Part shown: positions 1 through 7,154 of the stretch, piece after piece
Layout: the number at the start of each line of letters is the position of its first letter
Numbering within the stretch: the first letter of the stretch is position 1
Assembly (NCBI GenBank): GCA_900128585.1
Contig: LT642655.1
Span: forward strand, 1 to 10,343
Length of the DNA: 10,343 nucleotides
From: Stramenopiles sp. TOSAG23-3
Taxonomy: Eukaryota; Sar
Direction of reading: 5' to 3'
Program-made: the position numbers and the translations under genes
The notes under the pieces: model-generated
Told to the model about the DNA's origin: nothing
Seen by the model: only the letters and a program-made list of their open reading frames with translations
Databases searched by the model: none

Positions 1-67
1 AATTTAAATTATATTAATAAAGTTTCCGTCTCCGTCCTCTCTCCCCTTTTTCTTCTTGGTTCTTTTT

Positions 68-92
68 GGGTGGTGGATGGTGGATGGTGGAT
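68..92. repeat. Short GGATGGT tandem repeat
   Basis: A G/T-rich stretch repeats a 7-base GGATGGT unit about three times. It follows a pyrimidine-rich stretch (about 24-67) and precedes the GAA tract. It is a simple microsatellite, and no function is visible. Confidence 0.7.
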
Positions 93-169
93 AGTTGAGT
101 TGTTGGCCCCTCGTTTAACAATAGAGGTATATTTAGGGTTAATAGAAAAAGGCGTTTCTTCTTTCTCTC

Positions 170-337
170 GAAGAAGGAAGAAGGAAGAAGAGAAAAAAAG
201 AGGAGAAGAAGAAGCAAGAAAAGAAGAAGAAGAAGAAGAAGAAGAAGAAGAAAGAAGAAGAAGAAGAAGAAGAAGAAGAAGAAGAAGAAGAAGAGAAGAA
301 GAAGAAGAAGAAAAAAAAAGAAGAAAAAAAAAAGAAG
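170..337. repeat. Long GAA-rich polypurine tract
   Basis: About 168 bases are purine on the + strand except for one C at 215. Bases from about 222 to 310 are nearly pure GAA repeats with a few slips, and the rest mixes GGAAGAA and A-runs. A pyrimidine run ends just before it at 169, so TTCTTC (156-161) can pair with GAAGAA (170-175). GAA/TTC tracts of this kind are known to form intramolecular triplexes and to change length. The poly-Glu/Arg/Lys reading frames across it come from the repeat and are not treated as genes. Confidence 0.9.
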
Positions 338-460
338 CGAATTAATAATAATACTAATAATTATTTAAAAAAATGGAATAATACACAGTAATAATAAATA
401 ATTTATTTTTACATGTTCTTTACTTCGCATACTTTTGCAAAACACACATCAAGAGAACAT
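338..460. other. AT-rich leader, no gene seen
   Basis: This stretch is AT-rich with several TAATAA-type triplet runs (about 341-400). I see no coding frame, tRNA or recognisable snRNA. It probably contains part of the promoter of the small gene that starts at 532, but no clear TATA box can be picked out from such AT-rich sequence. Confidence 0.5.
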
Positions 461-491
461 TTGAGCTCATACAATGAGCTTGATTTTTTTT
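461..491 (+). promoter_or_regulatory. Hairpin followed by a T-run upstream of the small gene
   Basis: AGCTCAT (464-470) and ATGAGCT (474-480) form a perfect 7-bp stem around a 3-base loop (ACA). Two G-T wobbles and a T-A pair (461-463 with 481-483) can lengthen it to about 10 bp. Eight T residues (484-491) follow directly. The shape resembles an intrinsic terminator or the end of a Pol III transcript, but in a eukaryotic leader 41 bases before an ATG it could equally be a 5'-UTR hairpin. No Pol III internal promoter boxes were seen upstream. Confidence 0.45.
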
Positions 492-521
492 ACAAGAGGC
501 AGTGAAACAAAATCAGTTTAG
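474..521 (+). other. Possible 15-codon upstream ORF
   Basis: An ATG inside the right arm of the hairpin opens a 15-codon frame ending in TAG, 10 bases before the ATG of the small gene and in a different frame. If the mRNA leader reaches this far, this would be an upstream ORF and could reduce translation of the main frame. Whether it is transcribed cannot be seen from the sequence, and an ORF this short can occur by chance. Confidence 0.25.
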
Positions 522-531
522 CGTCAACAAA

Positions 532-897
532 ATGAGCAATCGTAGAGGTGGACGGAAGGTCGACCAGGCAAAAGGGGAGAGTGACGAAAGCGAACCGTCC
601 TCCAGTCCTTTATCGCCGCGGTGTACAGATGGAGAAGAAGAAGCAGACAGGATTGAAGCGAAATACGGTAATTTTAGAATGTTGTACGGTGGGTCACAAC
701 TGTATAAAAAATATAATGATGGTTACAGCTCGGGCGAAGACGATGCATCTGAACCCCCAGCATTTTTAAGAAATATACCTATTGACAGGGACGGCGAAAA
801 CAAATACGATTTAGAGTGGCCAAGCGCAGAGCCTGAGGAGAACGAAATTTTTCTTTCGCAGTCTTCTATGGGATGGAAATTGGCTTCTAAGAATTAA
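532..897 (+). CDS. Small acidic protein of unknown function (121 aa)
   Basis: I do not recognise this protein. The start chosen is ATG at 532 (context AACAAAATG, A at -3). The open frame extends back to 484, but the only earlier candidate start is a GTG at 502, which is unlikely in a eukaryote. The N-terminus (1-20) is basic with an RRGGRK patch. A Ser/Glu/Asp-rich, probably disordered part follows (about 15-50). The middle and C-terminal part is richer in aromatic residues (YGNFRMLYGG, a KKYNDGY segment, WPSAEPEE, GWKLASK). There is no signal peptide, membrane segment or cysteine pattern. Codon choice is mixed and GC is clearly higher than in the flanks, which argues for real coding. It converges on the SET-domain gene, 105 bp away. 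It may be a lineage-specific nuclear or cytosolic protein, but that is a guess from composition only. Confidence 0.6.
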   Translation: MSNRRGGRKVDQAKGESDESEPSSSPLSPRCTDGEEEADRIEAKYGNFRMLYGGSQLYKKYNDGYSSGEDDASEPPAFLRNIPIDRDGENKYDLEWPSAEPEENEIFLSQSSMGWKLASKN

Positions 898-935
898 TTT
901 TTAGAAAAAGTGTTAAACGGCTTTAATAGTTGATT

Positions 936-981
936 AACACGAGTTTAATAAAATTTAAAACACGAGTTTAATAAATTTTAA
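936..981 (+). repeat. Two-copy 23-bp direct repeat with AATAAA motifs
   Basis: Two adjacent 23-bp copies (936-958 and 959-981) begin AACACGAGTTTAATAAA and differ at one position. Each contains AATAAA (947-952 and 970-975), placed 50-80 bases after the stop of the small gene, so they are likely poly(A) signals for the + transcript. The second copy overlaps an inverted repeat, GAGTTTAA (964-971) with TTAAACTC (978-985). Another dyad, GTGTTAA (910-916) with TTAACAC (934-940), lies just upstream. No AATAAA is present on the - strand here, so the 3' end signal of the converging gene is unclear. Confidence 0.7.
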
Positions 982-1002
982 ACTCTTCACATGCACTCTC
1001 TC

Positions 1003-4000
1003 TCAGAGACTTTTTGCCGTCTGCCTTTGACGGTTAATTTTCTTTAATACTGCCTTATTTTTCACATCTTTCACACTCGTATGAGTAAAAATGGGTTTGA
1101 TTCTTCCACTTGCCATAGACACCCACACATCGAACCTAGCGCGGAATCCGTTGTAATGGACCAAATACTGGTTCAAGAGATCTTCTTTCTTCGCTTCCAC
1201 TATTTTGCTGCAGTGCCATACTTTATCCAATGAACAAAATACATCGCAGTAATCTCCAACAGACAGCTCCCCTAACGCTTCTGTTTCGTACGAGTAAGAC
1301 TCATTATTGTCGTAACTTTGCTCGGGTGCATCACAACTGGCACGGTCCGGATCCCACTTGTTCATCGAACAGTACCAGGGGTCATCCGAGTTGATTTGTG
1401 CATCATTTGGCAAAAGTCTCCATTTCATACAACTTTCGTGCCCGCACTGCACCCAATTTTTGTGCTGTTTCTCTTCTTTAGGCTCAACCTTCTGTAAAGA
1501 CTTGGTGACACTGTCGGTATTATACCTGTGTACATACTTGGCTCTACTGTTTTGTAGCATTTTTTCCAGCTGTTTTATAGCCAAAGGCACGCTACTTTTC
1601 TCTTCTCCGATATTTTTCAAAAGTTCATCAAACAAAGGACTGCCGTAAACGTGCCGGTGTATTTCGCCTTCAAGGAAATCGGGAAATGCAGCTTTGCAGA
1701 CGTTTGGCCAAGGTTCATCAAAGCGCTCTTCTTTGAAATAGTCGACAAGGGTTTTTCGATTCAATTTGCTGTACCGACGGCGATCGCCTGCTGCAAAGCA
1801 GGTTTGAATGCTTGGCAAGCGGACACATCCATACAAATCGTTTGGCATCGACATGTTGTTATTTTGTTCAAACCAATGCAGCATTTCTTTGTGCACAGTC
1901 TGTTCGTCGTACTCGACGTGAGTGTCAAAGTATGGAGAATCACCTACCGGGAAACCGGGTATGTCCGCCGGCATCGTGCCGGGGACGTCTGCCATTGGGA
2001 TGTGCATAGTCCGCGACCGAACTGGCCGGTAAGAATGCAGAGTAAAGAATGTTTCTGTAGAAATGTACAAGGTCAATAGGTCACAGAGTGCTTGGGTTCG
2101 GGAACCAATTTTGGGACAAATTTGTGGCAGCGTAAATATTTCGTCGCGCAAGCAAGTAAGGGCACGCTTCACATCCTTCATAGTTTTCCCCCAAGTATTA
2201 ACCAATCGGTCGATCCTACCAAGCGTGGTAAAAATCTCAAGCCTCTTTTGCATAGAGCGTGCACTTTCTCCCTCACATTCAATCTTGGTTTCAGCTTCGT
2301 CGCCACTTGCATTTTCTTCATCTTCGCTTGAGCTGGCGTTGTCATCATCGCTATCTGCCCCTTCCTGCACGCCCCCGATATCACCGTCTTCCTCCGAATC
2401 TTCGTCTTCCTCCGATGACTCCCCACCCGTGTCTTCGTCAAACGACGCGTAACCATCTCCTAGTTCTCGTCTAATTGCTTCCATTGCTTTTTTTTTCTCG
2501 TCAGATTTAAGCTTTTTCAACGCTTTCTCAAACTTTTTTTTTCCTGCAGCATACGCTGCTTTGTCCTTTTGGAAATGTTGCAAGTAGGGGGCCCGCGTTT
2601 CATCGCTCATTGCCCTCCATTGCTCGCCTCCATACGAGGCAAGCTGAGTCAACTTTAGTTGTGAATTGTCGGCCTTCCACCCCTCACGTTTGTCTTTCAA
2701 GAATAAGAAAAACGCAGTCAAAGGCCGTTTTGGTTCATTCTTTTCTGTAAACGTTTCAATGACAGTTTTCATCGTTTCTTTTTTCCCTTCAACGAATGCT
2801 CTCTCCTTGCGCTTTCTTTCTCTGACTGCTTGCTCTTTCGCTTGTGCTTTAACAATTTGCTGTCGCAACACTTCGATTTTTGCATCAGCCAAAGATACAT
2901 CATATGAATAGACGGTTCGCAGCCACTTGTAAGTGACTTCGCTGATTGAACCCCACTCGTTCCAGAGCATATCCATGACTTTGCCTTCACTTAGGATGTT
3001 TACAGGCGCTGCACTAAGCTCCAGGAGCTCCTCGCTTAAACTCGAGCCCTGGTGCTGCTCTTTCTCTGCCAACGAATTGGGGAGGTACTGTTCACTCAGA
3101 AAATGTCGTACTTTGTCCATCGATATCACCAAATTGTGCACCCGTTGCTCGGCAACTCCTTGTGCTTCTGCTTCTGCCGCCGTTAGAGATTTGGGCTTGC
3201 CTATTGTCTGTTTCATAAGAACATGCGGCAACCTCTCTTTCTCGTATTCGACAAACGCGAGGCACTTCGATGCGTATCGACGCGCCCACTGTGGCAAGCC
3301 TGATAACGCCGAGCTTCTAAGCCCATACTTGCCGCAGCGAGTCTTTTCTTCTTCCATGGCAGCTAACCGTACTGCGTTCGCATGGTCGATCGCCGCCTGC
3401 TTCTTTTGATCTTTTTCCTGCTGTCGCCGCAAGGTTTCCCGTTCAGTGTCCGCCTGCTGCTGCTTCTGTGCCTCCCGAAACTGTGCAAGGGGTCCGTTGG
3501 TGAACGCCTCCATTTTCTTTTGGTAGTCCGCTTTCAATTCGGCTGAGAGTCCCTTAAAGTAGTAGCGTTGGTCTTCTGGCAAAGTCCTCCACATTTTCCC
3601 GGCCAACGAAGCAAGTTCAGTTTTGGCCATTCCAGGGTTGGACTTTTGTATGTCCGCACGTTTTTCTCTGAGAAAGACGAAGAAGTCGCTCAATGGGCGC
3701 TTGGGAGCATTTTCCTTTGTAAACACCTTTTCCCGTTCTTTCAGTTTCTTCAGCGCTGCCTTTTCTTTTGCCATTTGCTTCTGCTTTCGTTTCTTTGCTT
3801 CCGCCTTTTGCCTCCGTTTCATTGTTTTTGGGCTTTCGGCAACAGGCGTATCCGGCACAATTGAAGTTTTTTTCTCGTCCCTGCAGGCCCTCACAAGCAT
3901 TCCCAATCTTGAAATAGGAGCGTGGCTATCGCGAATAATTTCTTCGTAAGCCTTCGTCTTTGTTAAGTACAAAAATGATCCTCGGCACTTTGAGCTTCCG

Positions 4001-6090
4001 CATAAGCATGCAGCAAGAGCAAATTCGTGGGTACTTTCAGTAACCGCGTTGTAATCAAAAGTCAGCTCCTCCCCTTTCCGGATGGAGCGGATGGAGTACA
4101 TAGCAACCATGTAACGCCCGTTTACAGCAATACACACCGTTGCACAATTTGGGCGGCAGCTATGGCTCATGCGAGACGCAAAATTTGCGCACTGGCTTGG
4201 GTCAATCGTCAAAATGTTGTGCCCCTCGGTGTCATTCGTATGCCGCTCGAGCTGAATATTCCAGAAATCAGGTATTGCATTTTTGTTTGCCTGCTGCGCA
4301 GTCAGGTTTTCAACAGCCTGTTCTCGCTCATTCCATTGCCACGCTGGGTAAACTTCCCCTTGGTATTCCTTTATGAATTCTCCCTTCTGGATTCCTGCCG
4401 CCGAATGACATATTACACCTTTGCCCTTTGGGTGCACTTTAAAATTGTGGTCTTCCCAACGAGTGACGGCGGAGGCTAATTTTTGGGCTACCTTTTTATG
4501 CAAAGGATTCTTTGATTCCTCGATCGCGCGCAACGCTACACGCATATCGTGGGCTTCGTCACTAGTTTGGGCGTTGATAGCGGGTAGCAAAACAGACTCG
4601 ATAAATTCATTTTTTTCCTCATCGCCAGAGAGGGTATCTCCAATAGCCAGAAGTATGTTTTTGCGAGTGTAGCAGTCTATTCCCCACACGTCAGTTTTAA
4701 CCAGATCCACACCATCGATTGCGTGCCCTGACGGATTCTTCAGGGCGTAGGCCTTGTTCCCGTTGCCGTCCTCTGTGCAATCAAGCCACAGGGAGTAGTC
4801 TGGCAAAGTTTCAGCGGCTTCATTTCTACCCGGTGGTGGTGGGCCGCTTATCTTCGTTTGCAAGGCTTTGTATACACCCTCTTGTTCGTGCTCAGAGAGG
4901 CACCTCGCTGCAATACAATGGTCGATTGCCTTAAACTTTCGAACTTTGTAGGGCTTCTTTCTCCACTCTGTTTGGACTGCGGGCTCACGGTTCTCAGCTT
5001 GCACCTTATCCAACTCTTCTTGGGTCAATCTCTCTTGAATATCTGAACTATGCTTTGCTGCTTTGTACCCTATCGTTTCTTCGACGAACGCCAGTAGTCG
5101 TTTTGCTTCCCTGTGGACATTGCCAGGGACTTCCTCCAATGGGTTGTACCCCATGGCGTTGTTGCACAATAAAGCAAGGTCCTCCCGCAAGCTCTTCCAG
5201 TCAACCGATTTCATAAACCCATTTTCTTTTGCCCCATCGCTGGTATAGGCTTTTGCAAGAACTTTCTTCTCGATTGTGCAAAGGTCAATCGGGTGGGAAA
5301 CTTTCAGTGCATACTCGGGATCAGCTTCTGGGGTCACAGGCTCCAAAAAATGGCAATACTGGTCCTTTTGCTTGATCCGCTGGAACGTCTTTACAAGATC
5401 CTGAAAATGGGCTTGAAACATTTTTCTGCGCAATTCCATGTTGTCTTGTTTTGCCCTTGTCTTCTCCTCTTCGCTCGGGCCTTTTGAGCACATTATTACG
5501 TTCGTTGATTTCGATAATGGTGGACTTGCGGGGGCATGACTAGTTTTCTTCTTCTTCTTTAAGGATGGATTTGAAGGCTTCAGTGATGTGTCCTTCTGGC
5601 GCTTGATACCAGCGAAAAATTGTGGCAGCGTGGTTGGCCCTAAAAAAGGTGGGGCAAAAGGCGCAGTCGTTTTGGCTTTGTTCTGTTGTTTATTGTGGTT
5701 GTTGCTGCCAGTCGGTTTGAGTTCCACATTCGCGCGAAACGCCGCCATCGCAGACGTCGACGTGCCCTCTGAAACCCTCTGCCTTGTAATACCCTGGCTG
5801 GTTACAGCTCTTTTCTCTGCTCCCGTGTCTTTGTTGTTGACAAAGTTCTCTTTCACACTTTGCGGAGAAGGGTTTTGGCCTATGACTTTCTCGATCTTCA
5901 GAGTCTTACCGCCGGTTTCCTTTGCCACTTGTTTTATCGCTAGGGGGGCGTTGCCTTGGCGAGATTTTTCCCTGTCCGCGCACATCGACATCGATAAGGC
6001 CAGGCCTAACTGCATATCCATCTGCGAGCGGCTGAAGGATGAATAGGTACCTTGGCTAGCCTTCCGCTTTCTGCTTGGTCGGCGACTCAT
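1003..6090 (-). CDS. ATXR3: SDG2/ATXR3-type histone methyltransferase with bromodomain, two HMG boxes, CW and Tudor-knot domains
   Basis: This is a 1695-residue intron-free frame, with ATG at 6090 and an in-frame TAG 12 bases upstream. Domains in order: basic, disordered N-terminus with a UIM-like helix (24-36) and a K-run (178-182); bromodomain (about 220-345) with HPIDL and NNAMGYN, the last Asn matching the acetyl-lysine-binding residue; SDG2-like pre-SET region (about 385-545); SET (about 548-681) with GKG (556-558), YQG (576-578), SHSCRPNC (642-649) and GEELTFDY (673-680); post-SET C695, C697, C702; HMG box 1 (793-863); HMG box 2 (1117-1190); acidic stretch (1217-1268); CW zinc finger (about 1544-1590; W1546, C1549, C1554, W1557, C1574, C1586); Tudor-knot/chromo-barrel (about 1608-1667). 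Regions 918-1000, 1035-1058, 1285-1360 and 1395-1495 match the SDG2/ATXR3 C-terminal part. Arabidopsis SDG2 trimethylates H3K4, so this is probably a nuclear H3K4 methyltransferase. Catalytic motifs look intact; the substrate is inferred. Confidence 0.9.
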   Translation of the reverse strand: MSRRPSRKRKASQGTYSSFSRSQMDMQLGLALSMSMCADREKSRQGNAPLAIKQVAKETGGKTLKIEKVIGQNPSPQSVKENFVNNKDTGAEKRAVTSQGITRQRVSEGTSTSAMAAFRANVELKPTGSNNHNKQQNKAKTTAPFAPPFLGPTTLPQFFAGIKRQKDTSLKPSNPSLKKKKKTSHAPASPPLSKSTNVIMCSKGPSEEEKTRAKQDNMELRRKMFQAHFQDLVKTFQRIKQKDQYCHFLEPVTPEADPEYALKVSHPIDLCTIEKKVLAKAYTSDGAKENGFMKSVDWKSLREDLALLCNNAMGYNPLEEVPGNVHREAKRLLAFVEETIGYKAAKHSSDIQERLTQEELDKVQAENREPAVQTEWRKKPYKVRKFKAIDHCIAARCLSEHEQEGVYKALQTKISGPPPPGRNEAAETLPDYSLWLDCTEDGNGNKAYALKNPSGHAIDGVDLVKTDVWGIDCYTRKNILLAIGDTLSGDEEKNEFIESVLLPAINAQTSDEAHDMRVALRAIEESKNPLHKKVAQKLASAVTRWEDHNFKVHPKGKGVICHSAAGIQKGEFIKEYQGEVYPAWQWNEREQAVENLTAQQANKNAIPDFWNIQLERHTNDTEGHNILTIDPSQCANFASRMSHSCRPNCATVCIAVNGRYMVAMYSIRSIRKGEELTFDYNAVTESTHEFALAACLCGSSKCRGSFLYLTKTKAYEEIIRDSHAPISRLGMLVRACRDEKKTSIVPDTPVAESPKTMKRRQKAEAKKRKQKQMAKEKAALKKLKEREKVFTKENAPKRPLSDFFVFLREKRADIQKSNPGMAKTELASLAGKMWRTLPEDQRYYFKGLSAELKADYQKKMEAFTNGPLAQFREAQKQQQADTERETLRRQQEKDQKKQAAIDHANAVRLAAMEEEKTRCGKYGLRSSALSGLPQWARRYASKCLAFVEYEKERLPHVLMKQTIGKPKSLTAAEAEAQGVAEQRVHNLVISMDKVRHFLSEQYLPNSLAEKEQHQGSSLSEELLELSAAPVNILSEGKVMDMLWNEWGSISEVTYKWLRTVYSYDVSLADAKIEVLRQQIVKAQAKEQAVRERKRKERAFVEGKKETMKTVIETFTEKNEPKRPLTAFFLFLKDKREGWKADNSQLKLTQLASYGGEQWRAMSDETRAPYLQHFQKDKAAYAAGKKKFEKALKKLKSDEKKKAMEAIRRELGDGYASFDEDTGGESSEEDEDSEEDGDIGGVQEGADSDDDNASSSEDEENASGDEAETKIECEGESARSMQKRLEIFTTLGRIDRLVNTWGKTMKDVKRALTCLRDEIFTLPQICPKIGSRTQALCDLLTLYISTETFFTLHSYRPVRSRTMHIPMADVPGTMPADIPGFPVGDSPYFDTHVEYDEQTVHKEMLHWFEQNNNMSMPNDLYGCVRLPSIQTCFAAGDRRRYSKLNRKTLVDYFKEERFDEPWPNVCKAAFPDFLEGEIHRHVYGSPLFDELLKNIGEEKSSVPLAIKQLEKMLQNSRAKYVHRYNTDSVTKSLQKVEPKEEKQHKNWVQCGHESCMKWRLLPNDAQINSDDPWYCSMNKWDPDRASCDAPEQSYDNNESYSYETEALGELSVGDYCDVFCSLDKVWHCSKIVEAKKEDLLNQYLVHYNGFRARFDVWVSMASGRIKPIFTHTSVKDVKNKAVLKKINRQRQTAKSL

Positions 6091-6102
6091 ATTGCTCTGC
6101 TA

Positions 6103-6158
6103 AGTGCTTACCACACTCGAGCGTATCCTTGGCGATAGTTGGAAAACTTGTAAGCACT
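6103..6158. promoter_or_regulatory. 9-bp dyad just upstream of the SET-domain gene
   Basis: AGTGCTTAC (6103-6111) and GTAAGCACT (6150-6158) are perfect reverse complements separated by 38 bases. The dyad begins 13 bases upstream of the methyltransferase ATG on the minus strand. It lies in sequence that is less AT-rich than the spacer beyond. It could be a two-half-site protein binding element or a 5'-UTR stem; the sequence does not decide. Confidence 0.4.
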
Positions 6159-7154
6159 AAACTGTATTAATGCCGCTAATTTTTTGGTTCTGTTTACTGT
6201 TCCCTATGCTTTCTTTCTTGCCGTCTGCAGATAAGCAGATAAATGTCGTTAAACATTTGGGCTTTTTTCTTATTGAAACGCAGCAAACAACAATTCTACT
6301 ATTCAGTTGTTCTATACAGCGATTATTATTGAAGAATGATGTAATTATAACATTTAAAAAATATATAATAATAAATAATACTAGTCTATAAGAACACACC
6401 ATATCACTTCTATTCTTATTATTTATATTTTTTTTATATTACACAGTCATCATACTACTTCCTTATTTATATTTATTAAAATAGTTTGCCTCTCCACCTC
6501 CTCCTCCTTGTTGTGTTCTGCTGCGTTGTTTGAATTAATAAAAAAATAATGTAATTTATAAAAAATAATAAAAAAAATTGAATTTTTTTATCTATAATAA
6601 CTCTATATAACTATACTATACTACTTGAAAAAAGTATTTTACGACAGAATTAAATACATTGAATAGTATAAATAGTACAAAAACTATTTAACAACATCGA
6701 AAGGAAAAAGGACAGCTAGACTCTATGGCATGGGAATAGATCATTAGCAGGTAAATAGAATCGATCAATTGGATTGGTGGTGATGATGGTATACGTAAGG
6801 ATTTTATTACCATCTGTCCATTTCGAACCTTGACAACACAGTTTATATCTTCATTATAATTATATATATATAAATTAATTTCCTTTTGGACTGATTGAAC
6901 GCACAGGCTACGTCCTTAAGCTGTAAAAATCTTATTCGCGCCAAATAAAAGGCAATGTATCCATTTCATTTCATACAAGAAGTACAATTAAATGTATTGT
7001 TGGAATACTATATAAGACATTGATCTACCTTCTACTTCTACTCCTCTCCGCCTTGCCGGTTCGTTCTCTTCCCTTCCTCCTCCCCCCCCCGCCGCTCGTC
7101 ATCGTTTTTTTCGCGAAAATATAATTTCAACATTTTCTTCCCGGAAAACCATGT
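6159..7154. other. AT-rich spacer between the SET-domain and Prp18 genes
   Basis: This spacer of about 1 kb holds the remaining promoter of the methyltransferase gene and the 3' flank of Prp18. I see no convincing gene. It contains long A/T runs, a 19-bp AT palindrome (6571-6589), a short stem TAAATAGT (6669-6676) with ACTATTTA (6683-6690), and a TA run at about 6861-6872. There is also a pyrimidine tract with nine C residues (about 7027-7090; C-run 7082-7090). TTTATT on the + strand (for example near 6471 and 6803) reads AATAAA on the - strand and could be a Prp18 poly(A) signal, though both are far from its stop. The short frames here (6170-6391 + and 6157-6402 -) overlap each other and look like chance. 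Confidence 0.6.

Noticed and set aside
14-345. Reading frames on both strands rich in Glu/Arg/Lys or Leu/Phe/Ser
   Set aside because: They are translations of the GAA/TTC repeat and nearby low-complexity sequence, with no independent sign of coding.
502-531. Earlier GTG start for the small acidic protein
   Set aside because: GTG starts are rare in nuclear genes, and the ATG at 532 has a good context, so the ten extra residues were left out.
1358-6046. Many + strand and - strand frames inside the methyltransferase gene
   Set aside because: They lie in other frames of a 1695-residue gene with clear domains; none shows a family motif.
6157-6402. Overlapping frames on both strands, the + one starting with a signal-peptide-like hydrophobic stretch
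   Set aside because: Both lie in very AT-rich sequence where hydrophobic codons are expected, they overlap each other, and neither has recognisable motifs.
6822-6832. TTCGAACC resembling a tRNA B box or T-loop
   Set aside because: No T-stem, anticodon arm or acceptor stem can be formed on either strand.
6780-6894. Possible C/D box snoRNA (GTGATGA at 6780-6786, CTGA at 6891-6894)
   Set aside because: The boxes are common by chance, the spacing is long, and the flanks do not form the terminal stem.
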